64,000 nt of DNA from Myxococcota bacterium (GTDB lineage: Bacteria > Myxococcota_A > Bradymonadia > UBA7976 > UBA1532): assembly GCA_963169045.1 (NCBI GenBank), contig CAUJDF010000044.1, forward strand, positions 248,001 to 312,000, given 5' to 3'. Shown piece by piece: positions 1 through 7,197 of this stretch. The notes beneath the pieces were generated by a model that ran no database searches, was not told where the DNA came from, and saw only the letters and a program-made list of their open reading frames with translations. Within the stretch, counting starts at the first letter, position 1, and the number at the start of each line of letters is the position of its first letter. The position numbers were made by a program, and so were the translations under genes.

Positions 1-153
1 CTCGCGGATCGTGGCGAGCAGGGCGGCGCCGATCCCCGCGAGGTCATCGATCTGCGCGAACGTCTCGAGGACTACGCAGCCGACCTCGCCGAGGCGCGCT
101 TGCGCGTCGACATCGCGGCCGCAGAGCTGCGACTGGCGTTGGGCCTGCCCTGA
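1..153 (+). CDS. C-terminal end of a TolC-like outer-membrane efflux protein (partial)
   Basis: The reading frame is open from the window edge to a TGA at 151-153 and gives 50 residues. The tail is one amphipathic helix rich in Ala, Leu, Arg and Glu with a DYAADLAEARLRVDIAAAEL core and an LALG ending. This resembles the last helix of TolC-family channels, where a Tyr-containing heptad region ends in an L-x-x-A-x-G motif. Such proteins form the outer-membrane duct of efflux or type I secretion systems. The rest of the gene lies outside the window, so this assignment rests on one helix and could equally be another coiled-coil protein. Confidence 0.45.
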   Translation, partial: LADRGEQGGADPREVIDLRERLEDYAADLAEARLRVDIAAAELRLALGLP

Positions 154-191
154 GGCGCCCGTCGGTGCGGCGCCGTGTCGGCTTCAAGGGC

Positions 192-227
192 AAAAAAAAA
201 GGGCCGAAGCGGTTGGCTTCGGCCCTT
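192..227 (-). terminator. Intrinsic terminator downstream of tRNA-Gly
   Basis: A perfect 10-bp stem (201-210 with 216-225, loop 211-215) is followed on the minus strand by nine T residues (A-tract at 192-200). It sits just after the tRNA-Gly gene. Read the other way it has only three T residues, so it may act weakly for the TolC-like gene. Confidence 0.85.
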
Positions 228-230
228 TGC

Positions 231-302
<72 letters not shown>

Positions 303-357
303 TCAGTGGACCGTCACTTCGTCTGTTGCTTGCGCTGTCGCCGCCGTGACGGGGGGT

Positions 358-386
358 TGTATACGCCCGCCCGGGACGCCGTGCAA
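358..386 (-). promoter_or_regulatory. Housekeeping-type promoter of tRNA-Gly
   Basis: On the minus strand there is a TTGCAC -35 box (381-386), a 17-base spacer, and a TATACA -10 box (358-363). This places a start site about 50 bases before the mature tRNA. Confidence 0.75.
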
Positions 387-406
387 CAAAAAAATCGTTT
401 GCGCCG

Positions 407-1999
407 TCAGAGCCCCTCGAGGACCGTGTCGGTGCCGAAGCGGCCGTCGGCCCGCTCGGGGTAGTCGGTGGTGTAGTGAAGGCCGCGGCTCTCCTTGCGG
501 AGGCGAGCGCAGCGGACGATGAGCTCGGCCACCAGCGCCAGATTGCGCAGCTCGAGCAGGTCGCTCGTCACGCGGTAGTTCCAGTAGTACTCGTGGATCT
601 CCTCGCGCAGGAGATCGATGCGGTGCTTCGCGCGATCGAGCCGGCGATCGCTGCGCACGATCCCGACGTAGTTCCACATGAACTCGCGAATCTCGCGCCA
701 GTTCTGGGTGATCACGACCCCCTCGTCGGGCTCGCGCGCGTCGCCCGCGTCCCACGTCGGCACGTCGGGGAGCGGCTCGCGCGCGCCGAGGCCGCGGACG
801 GCGTCCTCTGCGGCGCGCCGCGCGAAGACCGCGCCCTCGAGGAGGCTGTTGCTCGCGAGGCGGTTGGCGCCGTGCAGGCCCGTGCAGGCCACCTCGCCGA
901 TGGCGTACAGCCCTTCGACGTGGGTGCGCGCCCAGGTGTCGGTCACGACGCCACCGCACATGTAGTGCGCGGCGGGGACGACCGGGATGGGATCGCGCTC
1001 CATGTGGATGCCGAGAGAAGCGCACCGCTCGTAGATGTTCGGGAAGCGCTCGCGCAGGAATTCGGCGGAGAGGTGCGTCATGTCGAGCTGCACGTGCGTG
1101 TCGCCCGTACGCTTCAGCTCGTTGTCGATGGCGCGGGCGACGATGTCGCGCGGCGCCAGGCTGCCCATCCCGTGGTAGGCCTCCATGAACGACGTGCCGT
1201 CCCGCAGGCGCAACACGCCCCCCTCGCCCCGCAGCGCCTCGCTGATGAGGAAGCTGTTGGCCTGAGGGTGGTAGAGGCAGGTCGGATGGAACTGGAAGAA
1301 CTCGAGGTTGGCGACCCGCGCGCCGGCCCGGTAGGCCATCGCCACGCCGTCGCCGGTGGCCACGTCGGGGTTCGTGGTGTAGCGATAGACCTTGCCGGCG
1401 CCGCCGGTCGCGAGCACGACCCGGCGAGCGCGGACGGTCAGCACGCGTCGGCCGACCACGTCGAGCACGTAGGCGCCGACACAGCGGACCGGTCCACCGC
1501 GACGCAAGTGCTTGGCGGTCGTGAGGAGGTCGATCGCGTGGTGGTGCTCGAGGAAGCGGATGTTCGGGTGCGCGTCGCACGCAGCGAGCAGCGCCCGCTC
1601 GATCTCGTGACCGGTGATGTCGCCGGCGTGGAGCACGCGACGGCGGCTGTGCCCGCCCTCGCGGCCGAGGTCGAAGTGCCCCTCGCCGTCACGGTCGAAG
1701 TGCACGCCCCAGCTCACGAGGCGCTCGACGCAGGCCGGCCCCTCTTCGACGCACAGCTGTACGACCGGCGGCTTGCAGAGCCCGGCGCCGGCCACAAGCG
1801 TGTCGCGGACGTGCTCCTCGAAGCTGTCGTCGGCGGAGAGCACGCTGGACACGCCACCCTGGGCGTAACGCGTGTTCGCCTCGGTGCGCTCCCGCTTCGT
1901 GACGATCAGCACCGCGCCCGCCGTCGCGGCGTCGAGGGCGAACGACAGCCCGCTGATGCCGCTGCCGACCACCAGGACGTCGACGTCGACGACGCTCAC
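407..1999 (-). CDS. nadB: L-aspartate oxidase NadB
   Basis: 530 residues, close to the family's usual length of about 540. NadB oxidises L-aspartate to iminoaspartate with FAD, the first step of de novo NAD synthesis. The dinucleotide-binding GSGISG lies at residues 12-17, followed by RYAQGG (44-49), the FFQFHPT segment (234-240), EALRGEGG (254-261), LAPRDIVARA (281-290) and the C-terminal FAD motif with GANRLASNSLLE (377-388). All are typical of the succinate dehydrogenase/fumarate reductase flavoprotein superfamily, and the TGLHGANRLASNSLLE region is diagnostic of NadB. The GTG start overlaps the pgsA stop as GTGA. A longer upstream frame would run through pgsA and reads as Arg-rich nonsense. 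It is the last gene of the lytic transglycosylase-pgsA-nadB operon. No nadA or nadC is visible here. Confidence 0.95.
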   Translation of the reverse strand: MSVVDVDVLVVGSGISGLSFALDAATAGAVLIVTKRERTEANTRYAQGGVSSVLSADDSFEEHVRDTLVAGAGLCKPPVVQLCVEEGPACVERLVSWGVHFDRDGEGHFDLGREGGHSRRRVLHAGDITGHEIERALLAACDAHPNIRFLEHHHAIDLLTTAKHLRRGGPVRCVGAYVLDVVGRRVLTVRARRVVLATGGAGKVYRYTTNPDVATGDGVAMAYRAGARVANLEFFQFHPTCLYHPQANSFLISEALRGEGGVLRLRDGTSFMEAYHGMGSLAPRDIVARAIDNELKRTGDTHVQLDMTHLSAEFLRERFPNIYERCASLGIHMERDPIPVVPAAHYMCGGVVTDTWARTHVEGLYAIGEVACTGLHGANRLASNSLLEGAVFARRAAEDAVRGLGAREPLPDVPTWDAGDAREPDEGVVITQNWREIREFMWNYVGIVRSDRRLDRAKHRIDLLREEIHEYYWNYRVTSDLLELRNLALVAELIVRCARLRKESRGLHYTTDYPERADGRFGTDTVLEGL

Positions 2000-2616
2000 G
2001 AGGCGTTCTCGGCGGCGTGGCGCCGCTTGGCGTCGAGCGCGGCGAAGAACGCGCGGAAGTACGAGACCGCGCTGGTCAGACTGAACACCATCGACCCCAG
2101 AAGGACCCACAGACCGGCCAGGTTGAAGTCGACCTGCGCCTCGTAGACCCCGTAGAAGTTCACGGGATACGGGTAGTGAATCACCAGACAGAGCACGCCC
2201 ATCATCTGTAGGGCGGTCTTCATCTTGCCATCGCCACCGGCGTCGATGACGAGCCCCTCGATCGAGGCGACGGCCCGCAGACCCGTGATCGTGATCTCCC
2301 GCGCGAGGATCACGACCACGAGCCACGCCGGCACGCGGTGGAGGGGCACGAGCATCACCAGCATGGCCATGACGATCAGTTTGTCGGCCAGCGGGTCGAG
2401 GAACTTGCCCATCACGGTGACCAGCCCGCGCTTGCGCGCCAGCCAGCCGTCGAAGAAGTCGGTGATCGTCGCCGCCGAGTAGATCCAGCCGGCGATGACG
2501 CAGTCCTCGGGCTCGCCGCGCCAGATGAACAACATCACCAGGGGGATGGCGGCGATGCGCAGCAGCGTCAGCGCGTTGGGGAGGTTGAGGAACTCCTCAG
2601 CCAGCGTGCCCTTCAT
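1996..2616 (-). CDS. pgsA: CDP-diacylglycerol-glycerol-3-phosphate 3-phosphatidyltransferase
   Basis: 206 residues, an integral membrane enzyme that makes phosphatidylglycerophosphate for phosphatidylglycerol and cardiolipin. The CDP-alcohol phosphatidyltransferase signature is complete at about residues 53-80: DFFDGWLARKRG, then GKFLDPLADK, giving the DGxxAR(x8)G(x3)D(x3)D pattern. The N-terminus (LPNALTLLRIAAIP) and several hydrophobic segments are typical. It overlaps the upstream transglycosylase stop and the downstream nadB start by four bases on each side, so the three genes are probably translated as a coupled unit. Confidence 0.95.
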   Translation of the reverse strand: MKGTLAEEFLNLPNALTLLRIAAIPLVMLFIWRGEPEDCVIAGWIYSAATITDFFDGWLARKRGLVTVMGKFLDPLADKLIVMAMLVMLVPLHRVPAWLVVVILAREITITGLRAVASIEGLVIDAGGDGKMKTALQMMGVLCLVIHYPYPVNFYGVYEAQVDFNLAGLWVLLGSMVFSLTSAVSYFRAFFAALDAKRRHAAENAS

Positions 2617-3248
2617 GGCGCGGCAGGGGCCGGCGGCTGACGCTGGTAGGCGTAGTAGAAGTTGAGCACACGGCGCACGTACTCGGCGGTCTCGCTATAG
2701 GGGATGCCGCCGACGTTGTCGACCGCGCCGCCCCCGGCGTTGTAGCCGGAGAGGGCCAGCACGAGGTCGCCGTCGAACTTGTTGGCGAGCAGACGCAGGT
2801 AACGCGCGCCGCCGAAGATGTTCTGCTCCGGATCGAACGCGTCGCGGACGCCCATCTCCGTCGCCGTGCCGGGCATGAGCTGCATCAAGCCCTGGGCGCC
2901 CTTGTGGCTGACGACGTCGGGGTTGAAGCCGCTCTCGACGTGCATCACCGCCCAGATCAGCGCCTCGGGCAGCGAGTAGTAGGCCGCGGCGCGACGGACC
3001 ACGTCGGCGAACTGCGCGGGGACGCTCCGCCGGGGCTGGCCGCGGCGCGGACGGCCACCCGACGTCGACCGCCGGTCGGTGCCGCCGTCATCCTTCAAGT
3101 GGAAGAGGAGCTTGCCGCGCCGGGGACGCTCGGAGGTGATCTGGATGACGCCGTCGACTTCGGTGGTATAGACGTCGGCCCACGCGGGTGCGCCGACCGA
3201 CAGAGCGAGCAGGAGAACGAAGAACGCGCGCATCACGGCAGCCTTCAT
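2613..3248 (-). CDS. Lytic transglycosylase (SLT family), secreted
   Basis: 211 residues. A signal peptide (residues 1-23, AFFVLLLALSVGAPAWA) is followed by a short DUF4124-like stretch (DVYTTEVDGVIQITSERP) and then an SLT domain from about residue 85 to the end. The catalytic Glu lies in HVESGFNP, followed by GAQGLMQLMPGTA and ALSGYNAGGGAV, the standard E-S, GLMQ and AYNAG-like motifs. It cleaves peptidoglycan to 1,6-anhydromuropeptides in the periplasm. I chose the ATG at 3248 because the signal peptide begins there. The longer frame upstream is an antisense shadow of the neighbouring repeat gene. First gene of the pgsA-nadB operon. Confidence 0.9.
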   Translation of the reverse strand: MKAAVMRAFFVLLLALSVGAPAWADVYTTEVDGVIQITSERPRRGKLLFHLKDDGGTDRRSTSGGRPRRGQPRRSVPAQFADVVRRAAAYYSLPEALIWAVMHVESGFNPDVVSHKGAQGLMQLMPGTATEMGVRDAFDPEQNIFGGARYLRLLANKFDGDLVLALSGYNAGGGAVDNVGGIPYSETAEYVRRVLNFYYAYQRQPPAPAAP

Positions 3249-3306
3249 AACACAGTCGGCAGCGCGCGCGCGAGACGTGAGGCGTCCGGGTGTCTCCCGC
3301 GACGCC

Positions 3307-5151
3307 TCAGCGGGCGCAGGCGGCTGCCTGCGCGCAGTCGGCGTCGTCGCAGTCGGTGCGACCGTCCGCGTCGTTGTCGCGCCCATCCAGGCACCACCCG
3401 GTCTCGCTGCGCTGGCCGTTGCGGCCGGGGCAGATGCTGACGAAGACGTTGCGCGAGCAGGAGAAGTCCTCGCAGTCCATGTGGCCGTTCCCGTCGTTGT
3501 CGACGCCGTCACTGCAGGATGCGTCGCTGTTCTCCTGCGGGCCGCAGACGGTGACGAACGGGTTCTGGCTGCACGAGAAGTCGTCGCAGTCGCTGTGCTC
3601 GTTGGCATCCTCGTCGCGTCCGTTGCCGCAGGTGGCGTTCGAGGCTTCCCGGTCGCCCGCGCAGACCGTCACCGACGGCGTCCACAGGCATTTGCGGTCC
3701 TCGCAGTCGGTGAAACCGTCGCCGTCGTCGTCGAGGTTGTTGGCGCAACGCTCGTCGGTGGCCTCCATGCCCGCGGGGTCGGGCGGGGAAGACATGCCGG
3801 CGTCCGCCGGAGGCGGGGGGACGCCCCCGTCGGACGGCGGCGGCACCTCGCCCCCGTCGGGCCCGGGCGGGGGGCTGCCACCACAGGCGGCGGCCTGGGC
3901 GCACTCTTCGTCGTCGCAGTCGACCTTGCCGTCACCGTCGTTGTCGCGGCCGTCGAGGCAGAAGCCGGCCTCGCGGCGCCGGCCTTCGCCGTCGGGGCAG
4001 ACCGACACGAAGACGTTGCGGCTGCACGAGAAGTCGTCACAGTCGGCGTGACCATTGCCGTCGTCGTCGCGGCCATTGGCACAGGCGGCGTCGCTGTTCT
4101 CACGGGCCCCGCAGACGGTCACGAACGGGTTCTGGCTGCAAGAGAAGTCCTCGCAGTCCGTGTGGCCGTTGCCGTCATCGTCGCGGCCGTTCGCGCACGC
4201 CTCGTTCGACACTTCGCGGTCGTCGCCGCACACGGTGACCGTCGGCGTCGACGTGCAGGTACGGTCGTCGCAGTCGACGCGACCATCGCCGTCGTCGTCG
4301 ACCCGGTTGCTGCACCGCTCGTCGGAGGCCTCGAAGTCGCTCGGATCGGGCGGCGGCGGGGGCATGCCGCCGTCACCCGGCGGGACACCGCCGTCGGCCG
4401 GCGGGCTGCCGCCGCACGCCGCGGCGCGGGCGCAATCGCTGTCGTCGCAGTCGGTGGCGCCGTCGCCGTCGTTGTCGCGTCCGTCGAGGCAGAAGCCGCC
4501 CTCGGAGCGGGTGCCGTCCTGGCCCGGGCAGACGGAGACGAACACGTTCCGGCTGCAGGAGAAGTCGTCGCAGTCGGCGAAGTTGTTGCCGTCGTTGTCG
4601 ATCGTGTCGCTGCAGGCCGCGTCGGTATTCTCGCGCACGCCACAAGCGGTCACGAACGGGTTCTGGCTGCAGGAGAAGTCCTCGCAGTCGATGTGCCCAT
4701 TGCCGTCGTCGTCCTGCCCGTTGGCGCAGGCCTCGTCGGAGACCTCGCGGTTGTCGCCGCACACGGTGACCGCTGGGTTCCAATTGCAGGTGCGGTCGTC
4801 GCAGTCGACGCGGCCGTCGCCGTCGTCGTCGACCCGGTTGCTGCACCGCTCGTCGGACGATTCGAAGTCGGAGGCGTCGAAGCCGCCGGGGCCGGCCCCG
4901 CCGCCCCCGCCCCCCTGCCCGCCGCCGTTCCCGCCCGCGCCGCCGGCACCGCCACAGCCGGCGATGCCCGCGCACTCGGAGTCGCCGCAGTCGACCTGGC
5001 CGTCGCCGTCGTTGTCGAGACGATCGGTGCAGAGGGCGGTGGTGTTCTCGCCGCCTCCGCCGTCGCCGTCGCCAGAGTCGCGTCCGCAGCCCGGCGCGAG
5101 GCCGGCGAGGAGGACAAGCGCGAGCGGTACCGAGGAATGGCGACGAGTCAT
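3307..5151 (-). CDS. Lipoprotein with 13 Cys/Asp-rich metal-binding-type repeats
   Basis: 614 residues. A lipoprotein signal ends at Cys22 (GLAPGC). A Gly-rich linker follows one repeat (residues 38-66), then come three large modules at about 97-247, 274-423 and 463-614, separated by Pro/Gly linkers. Each module holds four units of 38-44 residues with the pattern C-x9-15-DxDGxG-x2-DC-x-D-x2-C-x5-9-C. Every unit has four cysteines, giving 52 in repeats. The D-x-D-G-x-G core resembles calcium-binding loops of the 'putative metal-binding motif' and MopE families, and the paired cysteines suggest disulfides. It probably sits on the outer membrane surface. Function is unknown; binding of calcium or another metal is inference. 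A 652-residue open frame on the opposite strand is a codon-bias shadow. Confidence 0.8.
   Translation of the reverse strand: MTRRHSSVPLALVLLAGLAPGCGRDSGDGDGGGGENTTALCTDRLDNDGDGQVDCGDSECAGIAGCGGAGGAGGNGGGQGGGGGGAGPGGFDASDFESSDERCSNRVDDDGDGRVDCDDRTCNWNPAVTVCGDNREVSDEACANGQDDDGNGHIDCEDFSCSQNPFVTACGVRENTDAACSDTIDNDGNNFADCDDFSCSRNVFVSVCPGQDGTRSEGGFCLDGRDNDGDGATDCDDSDCARAAACGGSPPADGGVPPGDGGMPPPPPDPSDFEASDERCSNRVDDDGDGRVDCDDRTCTSTPTVTVCGDDREVSNEACANGRDDDGNGHTDCEDFSCSQNPFVTVCGARENSDAACANGRDDDGNGHADCDDFSCSRNVFVSVCPDGEGRRREAGFCLDGRDNDGDGKVDCDDEECAQAAACGGSPPPGPDGGEVPPPSDGGVPPPPADAGMSSPPDPAGMEATDERCANNLDDDGDGFTDCEDRKCLWTPSVTVCAGDREASNATCGNGRDEDANEHSDCDDFSCSQNPFVTVCGPQENSDASCSDGVDNDGNGHMDCEDFSCSRNVFVSICPGRNGQRSETGWCLDGRDNDADGRTDCDDADCAQAAACAR
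3310..4863 (-). repeat. Three tandem ~177-189-residue modules inside the Cys-rich lipoprotein gene
   Basis: Module A starts at about 4863, B at 4332 and C at 3765, each holding four shorter units in the same order. Units at the same position in different modules (for example RVDDDGDGRVDCDDRTC in A and B) match much better than units within a module. The four-unit block therefore formed first and was duplicated afterwards. Confidence 0.8.
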
Positions 5152-5180
5152 GGCGAAGCTCCCAGGTCCAGATATGGAAA

Positions 5181-5209
5181 CGCCCTCTCCAGCGAGGCCG
5201 AAGAGGGCG
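5181..5209 (-). terminator. Possible hairpin terminator after the CAT tRNA
   Basis: CGCCCTCT (5181-5188) pairs with AGAGGGCG (5202-5209) across a 13-base loop. On the minus strand it is followed by only TTTCC, so termination efficiency is uncertain. It lies between the tRNA and the Cys-rich lipoprotein gene. Confidence 0.4.
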
Positions 5210-5213
5210 ACCG

Positions 5214-5290
5214 TGGTGGCTTCGCAGGGACTTGAACCCTGAACCTAGCGGTTATGAGCCGCTCGCTCTGACCAGTTGAGCTACGAAGCC
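5214..5290 (-). tRNA. tRNA with CAT anticodon (elongator Met, or Ile2 if lysidine-modified)
   Basis: The minus strand gives a complete cloverleaf. The acceptor stem is GGCTTCG with CGAAGCC, the anticodon stem AGCGG with CCGCT flanks the loop CTCATAA (anticodon CAT), and the T-arm is CAGGG-TTCAAGT-CCCTG. The discriminator is A and CCA is encoded (5214-5216). It is not an initiator, because the first acceptor pair G-C is intact and the GGG/CCC run of fMet anticodon stems is absent. The acceptor and D-arm resemble elongator Met; the CTCATAACCG anticodon arm also fits tRNA-Ile2. I cannot separate these by eye. Confidence 0.9.
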
Positions 5291-5302
5291 GAAGCGGCGG
5301 GG

Positions 5303-5332
5303 GAGATACCATCCGCCGGCGTTCGCGCGCAA
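5303..5332 (-). promoter_or_regulatory. Promoter of the CAT tRNA
   Basis: A TTGCGC -35 (5327-5332), an 18-base spacer and a TATCTC -10 (5303-5308) on the minus strand end 13 bases before the tRNA. Confidence 0.55.
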
Positions 5333-5366
5333 GGACATTTGGCGCACGTTCGGCGTTCGATTCGCA

Positions 5367-5395
5367 TTGCGCGCGGCCGCACAAACACCTACATT
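5367..5395 (+). promoter_or_regulatory. Promoter of the penicillin-binding transpeptidase gene
   Basis: TTGCGC (5367-5372), a 17-base spacer and TACATT (5390-5395). The predicted leader of about 35 bases ends in a GGGGGAA ribosome-binding site (about 5424-5430) before the ATG at 5439. Confidence 0.6.
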
Positions 5396-5438
5396 CGTCC
5401 GCACTCACTCACCACGACGTTCAGGGGGAATCGAAGAG

Positions 5439-6758
5439 ATGCGCCTGGTCGGTCCGGGGTTCATCGTCGTGCACATCGTCGCCCTGCACGCGGCGGCGCT
5501 CTGGTTCCGTCATGCCGGCGACGGGGCGCCTCTCTCGGCCGACGTCGAAGAGGTGGCCCCGGCGACGCCTGCGAGCGGCGAACCGGCGACCGGCGCGAGC
5601 GACGCCGACGAGGCGCCCCGACCGCAGCTCCCCACCGTCCCTGCGCTCCGCCCCGGCCCCCTCGAGCTCGACCGCGTGCGCGAGGAGGGCGAGAAGCTCG
5701 TCGCCGACCTCGGCAACGGATGGACGGCGGAGCTGACCACCGACACGAAGCTGCAACGGGCCGCGGAGCGTGTCCTCAAGCAGGGGCGCGTGCCGCTCGG
5801 GGCGGTGGTCGTCGTCGACGTGAAGTCGGGCGACGTCCTGGCGATGGCCGAGCGCTTCGATCGTGATCACGAGGCGGTGCCGCCCATGGACCCCGCGGGC
5901 CCGGCCCACCTGGCGCTCCGGGCGGTCGCGCCGGCGGCGAGCGTCTTCAAGATCGTGACGGCCGCGGCGCTGCTCGACGCGGGCGTGGCGCCGGACGCGT
6001 CCTTCTGCTTCAAGGAGTCGCCGCACCGCATCAGCGCCGCCGACCTCGAGGGCGAAGGCACCAGGTGCTCGACGATCGGGGACGGCCTTGCGCACAGCAC
6101 CAACGGCCTCTTCGCGCGGCTCGCCTCCGAGAAGCTCGATCGGGCGCGGCTCGACCAGGTCGCGCGCCGATTCGGCTTCAACCAGGTGGTTCCCTTCGCC
6201 GTGCTCAACGAGGCGAGCCGCGCGCAGCTGCCGCGCGACGACCTCGAGTACGCCCGCGCCGCCGCCGGCTTCTGGCACACGTGGCTGACGCCCCTCCACG
6301 GCGCCCTCATCGCCGCCGCGGTGGCCGGCGACGGACAGATGCCGTCGCCCCAGTTCGTCGCGCGCCTGCGCTCGCCGACCGGCGACGTGCTCGAGGCGCC
6401 GCGCCAGGGTCCGTTCACGACCGCCATGACGCCGGAGATCGCCGCGCACCTGCGCAAGATGATGCGCGAGACCGTCGAGGACGGCACCGCCCGCCGGGCG
6501 TTCGCCAAGGCCGGCGACGCGCTCGAGGGGCTGGCGGTCGGCGGGAAGACCGGCAGTCTCACGGCGAACAAGCCCGTCACCGCCTGGACGTGGTTCGTGG
6601 GCTTCGCGCCCGCCGAGGACCCGCAGATCGCCTTCGCGGTGATGGTCGGCAACGGACCTCTGTGGTGGATGCGCGCCACCGACGTCGCCCGCGACGTGCT
6701 CGCCGCCTGGAACAAGCAGCGCCGCGCCGTCGAGGCGCCCGCCGTCGCCCACCGCTGA
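5439..6758 (+). CDS. Membrane-anchored penicillin-binding transpeptidase, short form
   Basis: 439 residues. One N-terminal membrane segment (FIVVHIVALHAAALWF) precedes a periplasmic transpeptidase domain. The three active-site motifs are clear: SVFK (Ser168, Lys171), STN at about 219, and KTG at about 370 (GGKTGSLTANKP). The start of the domain (KLQRAAERVL, GAVVVVDVKSGDVLAMA) resembles the class A/B PBP transpeptidase entry. No glycosyltransferase domain is present, and only about 95 residues separate the anchor from the domain, too few for a normal PBP dimerisation domain. It probably cross-links or trims peptidoglycan; substrate is unknown. I chose the ATG at 5439 for its GGGGGAA site; an earlier in-frame start at 5367 lies inside the promoter. 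Confidence 0.8.
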   Translation: MRLVGPGFIVVHIVALHAAALWFRHAGDGAPLSADVEEVAPATPASGEPATGASDADEAPRPQLPTVPALRPGPLELDRVREEGEKLVADLGNGWTAELTTDTKLQRAAERVLKQGRVPLGAVVVVDVKSGDVLAMAERFDRDHEAVPPMDPAGPAHLALRAVAPAASVFKIVTAAALLDAGVAPDASFCFKESPHRISAADLEGEGTRCSTIGDGLAHSTNGLFARLASEKLDRARLDQVARRFGFNQVVPFAVLNEASRAQLPRDDLEYARAAAGFWHTWLTPLHGALIAAAVAGDGQMPSPQFVARLRSPTGDVLEAPRQGPFTTAMTPEIAAHLRKMMRETVEDGTARRAFAKAGDALEGLAVGGKTGSLTANKPVTAWTWFVGFAPAEDPQIAFAVMVGNGPLWWMRATDVARDVLAAWNKQRRAVEAPAVAHR

Positions 6759-6865
6759 CGCTTTCGTCCTCCGGACGCCCTGCCGAGGTTGACGGCGGCG
6801 CCGCCGACGCTGTTAAGCTCCGTCTCATCCCCTCTGGATGGGACACGGGGCGACGGGAGGCGGCG

Positions 6866-7186
6866 ATGTCGCTCGGGGCGATTCATCGGGCCGGGTCCGG
6901 GTTGGCGTTGGCGCAGGCGAAGCTCGCCGCGTCGGCGTCGAACACGGCCAACCTCTCCACGCCGGCCTATGCGCGCGCCCGGGCCGTCGGCGTCGAGGCC
7001 GCGGACGGCGGCGTCGAGACCCGGATCGAGCGCCAAGCGCCCCCGCCCGCCGATGCGCCGCCGGCGGGCGATCCCGTCGCGGACACCGTCGAGCGGACCG
7101 TCGGCGGCGTGCTCTACCGCGCCAGCCTCGCCGCCGTGCGCGCGAGCGACGACCTGCTCGGCGCCCTGCTCGACGTCCGCGCCTGA
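6866..7186 (+). CDS. Orphan flagellar rod-like mini-protein (FlgB/FlgC/FlgG-type ends)
   Basis: 106 residues with a GGGAGG ribosome-binding site just before the ATG. The N-terminus has the flagellar basal-body rod signature ASNTANLSTPAYARARA, equivalent to SNNIANVNTPGYKR. The C-terminus (LYRASLAAVRASDDLLGALL) matches the rod/hook C-terminal helix. Only about 40 residues lie between, so it is shorter than FlgB or FlgC (about 130-150). No other recognisable flagellar gene is nearby. It may be a remnant, a minimal axial protein reused elsewhere, or part of another export-linked structure. Family membership of the two ends is fairly clear; function is unknown. Confidence 0.6.
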   Translation: MSLGAIHRAGSGLALAQAKLAASASNTANLSTPAYARARAVGVEAADGGVETRIERQAPPPADAPPAGDPVADTVERTVGGVLYRASLAAVRASDDLLGALLDVRA

Positions 7187-7197
7187 ACAGTCGACCG

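Noticed and set aside
2000-2326. N-terminal extension of NadB to an upstream start
   Set aside because: It lies within pgsA in another frame and lacks NadB homology. The GTG at 1999 starts right before the FAD-binding motif.
3277-5235. 652-residue plus-strand open frame opposite the Cys-rich lipoprotein
   Set aside because: It is the antisense shadow of a repetitive, high-GC gene. The translation is a Val/Ala/Arg repeat with no start signal, while the minus strand has a lipoprotein signal and conserved Cys pattern.
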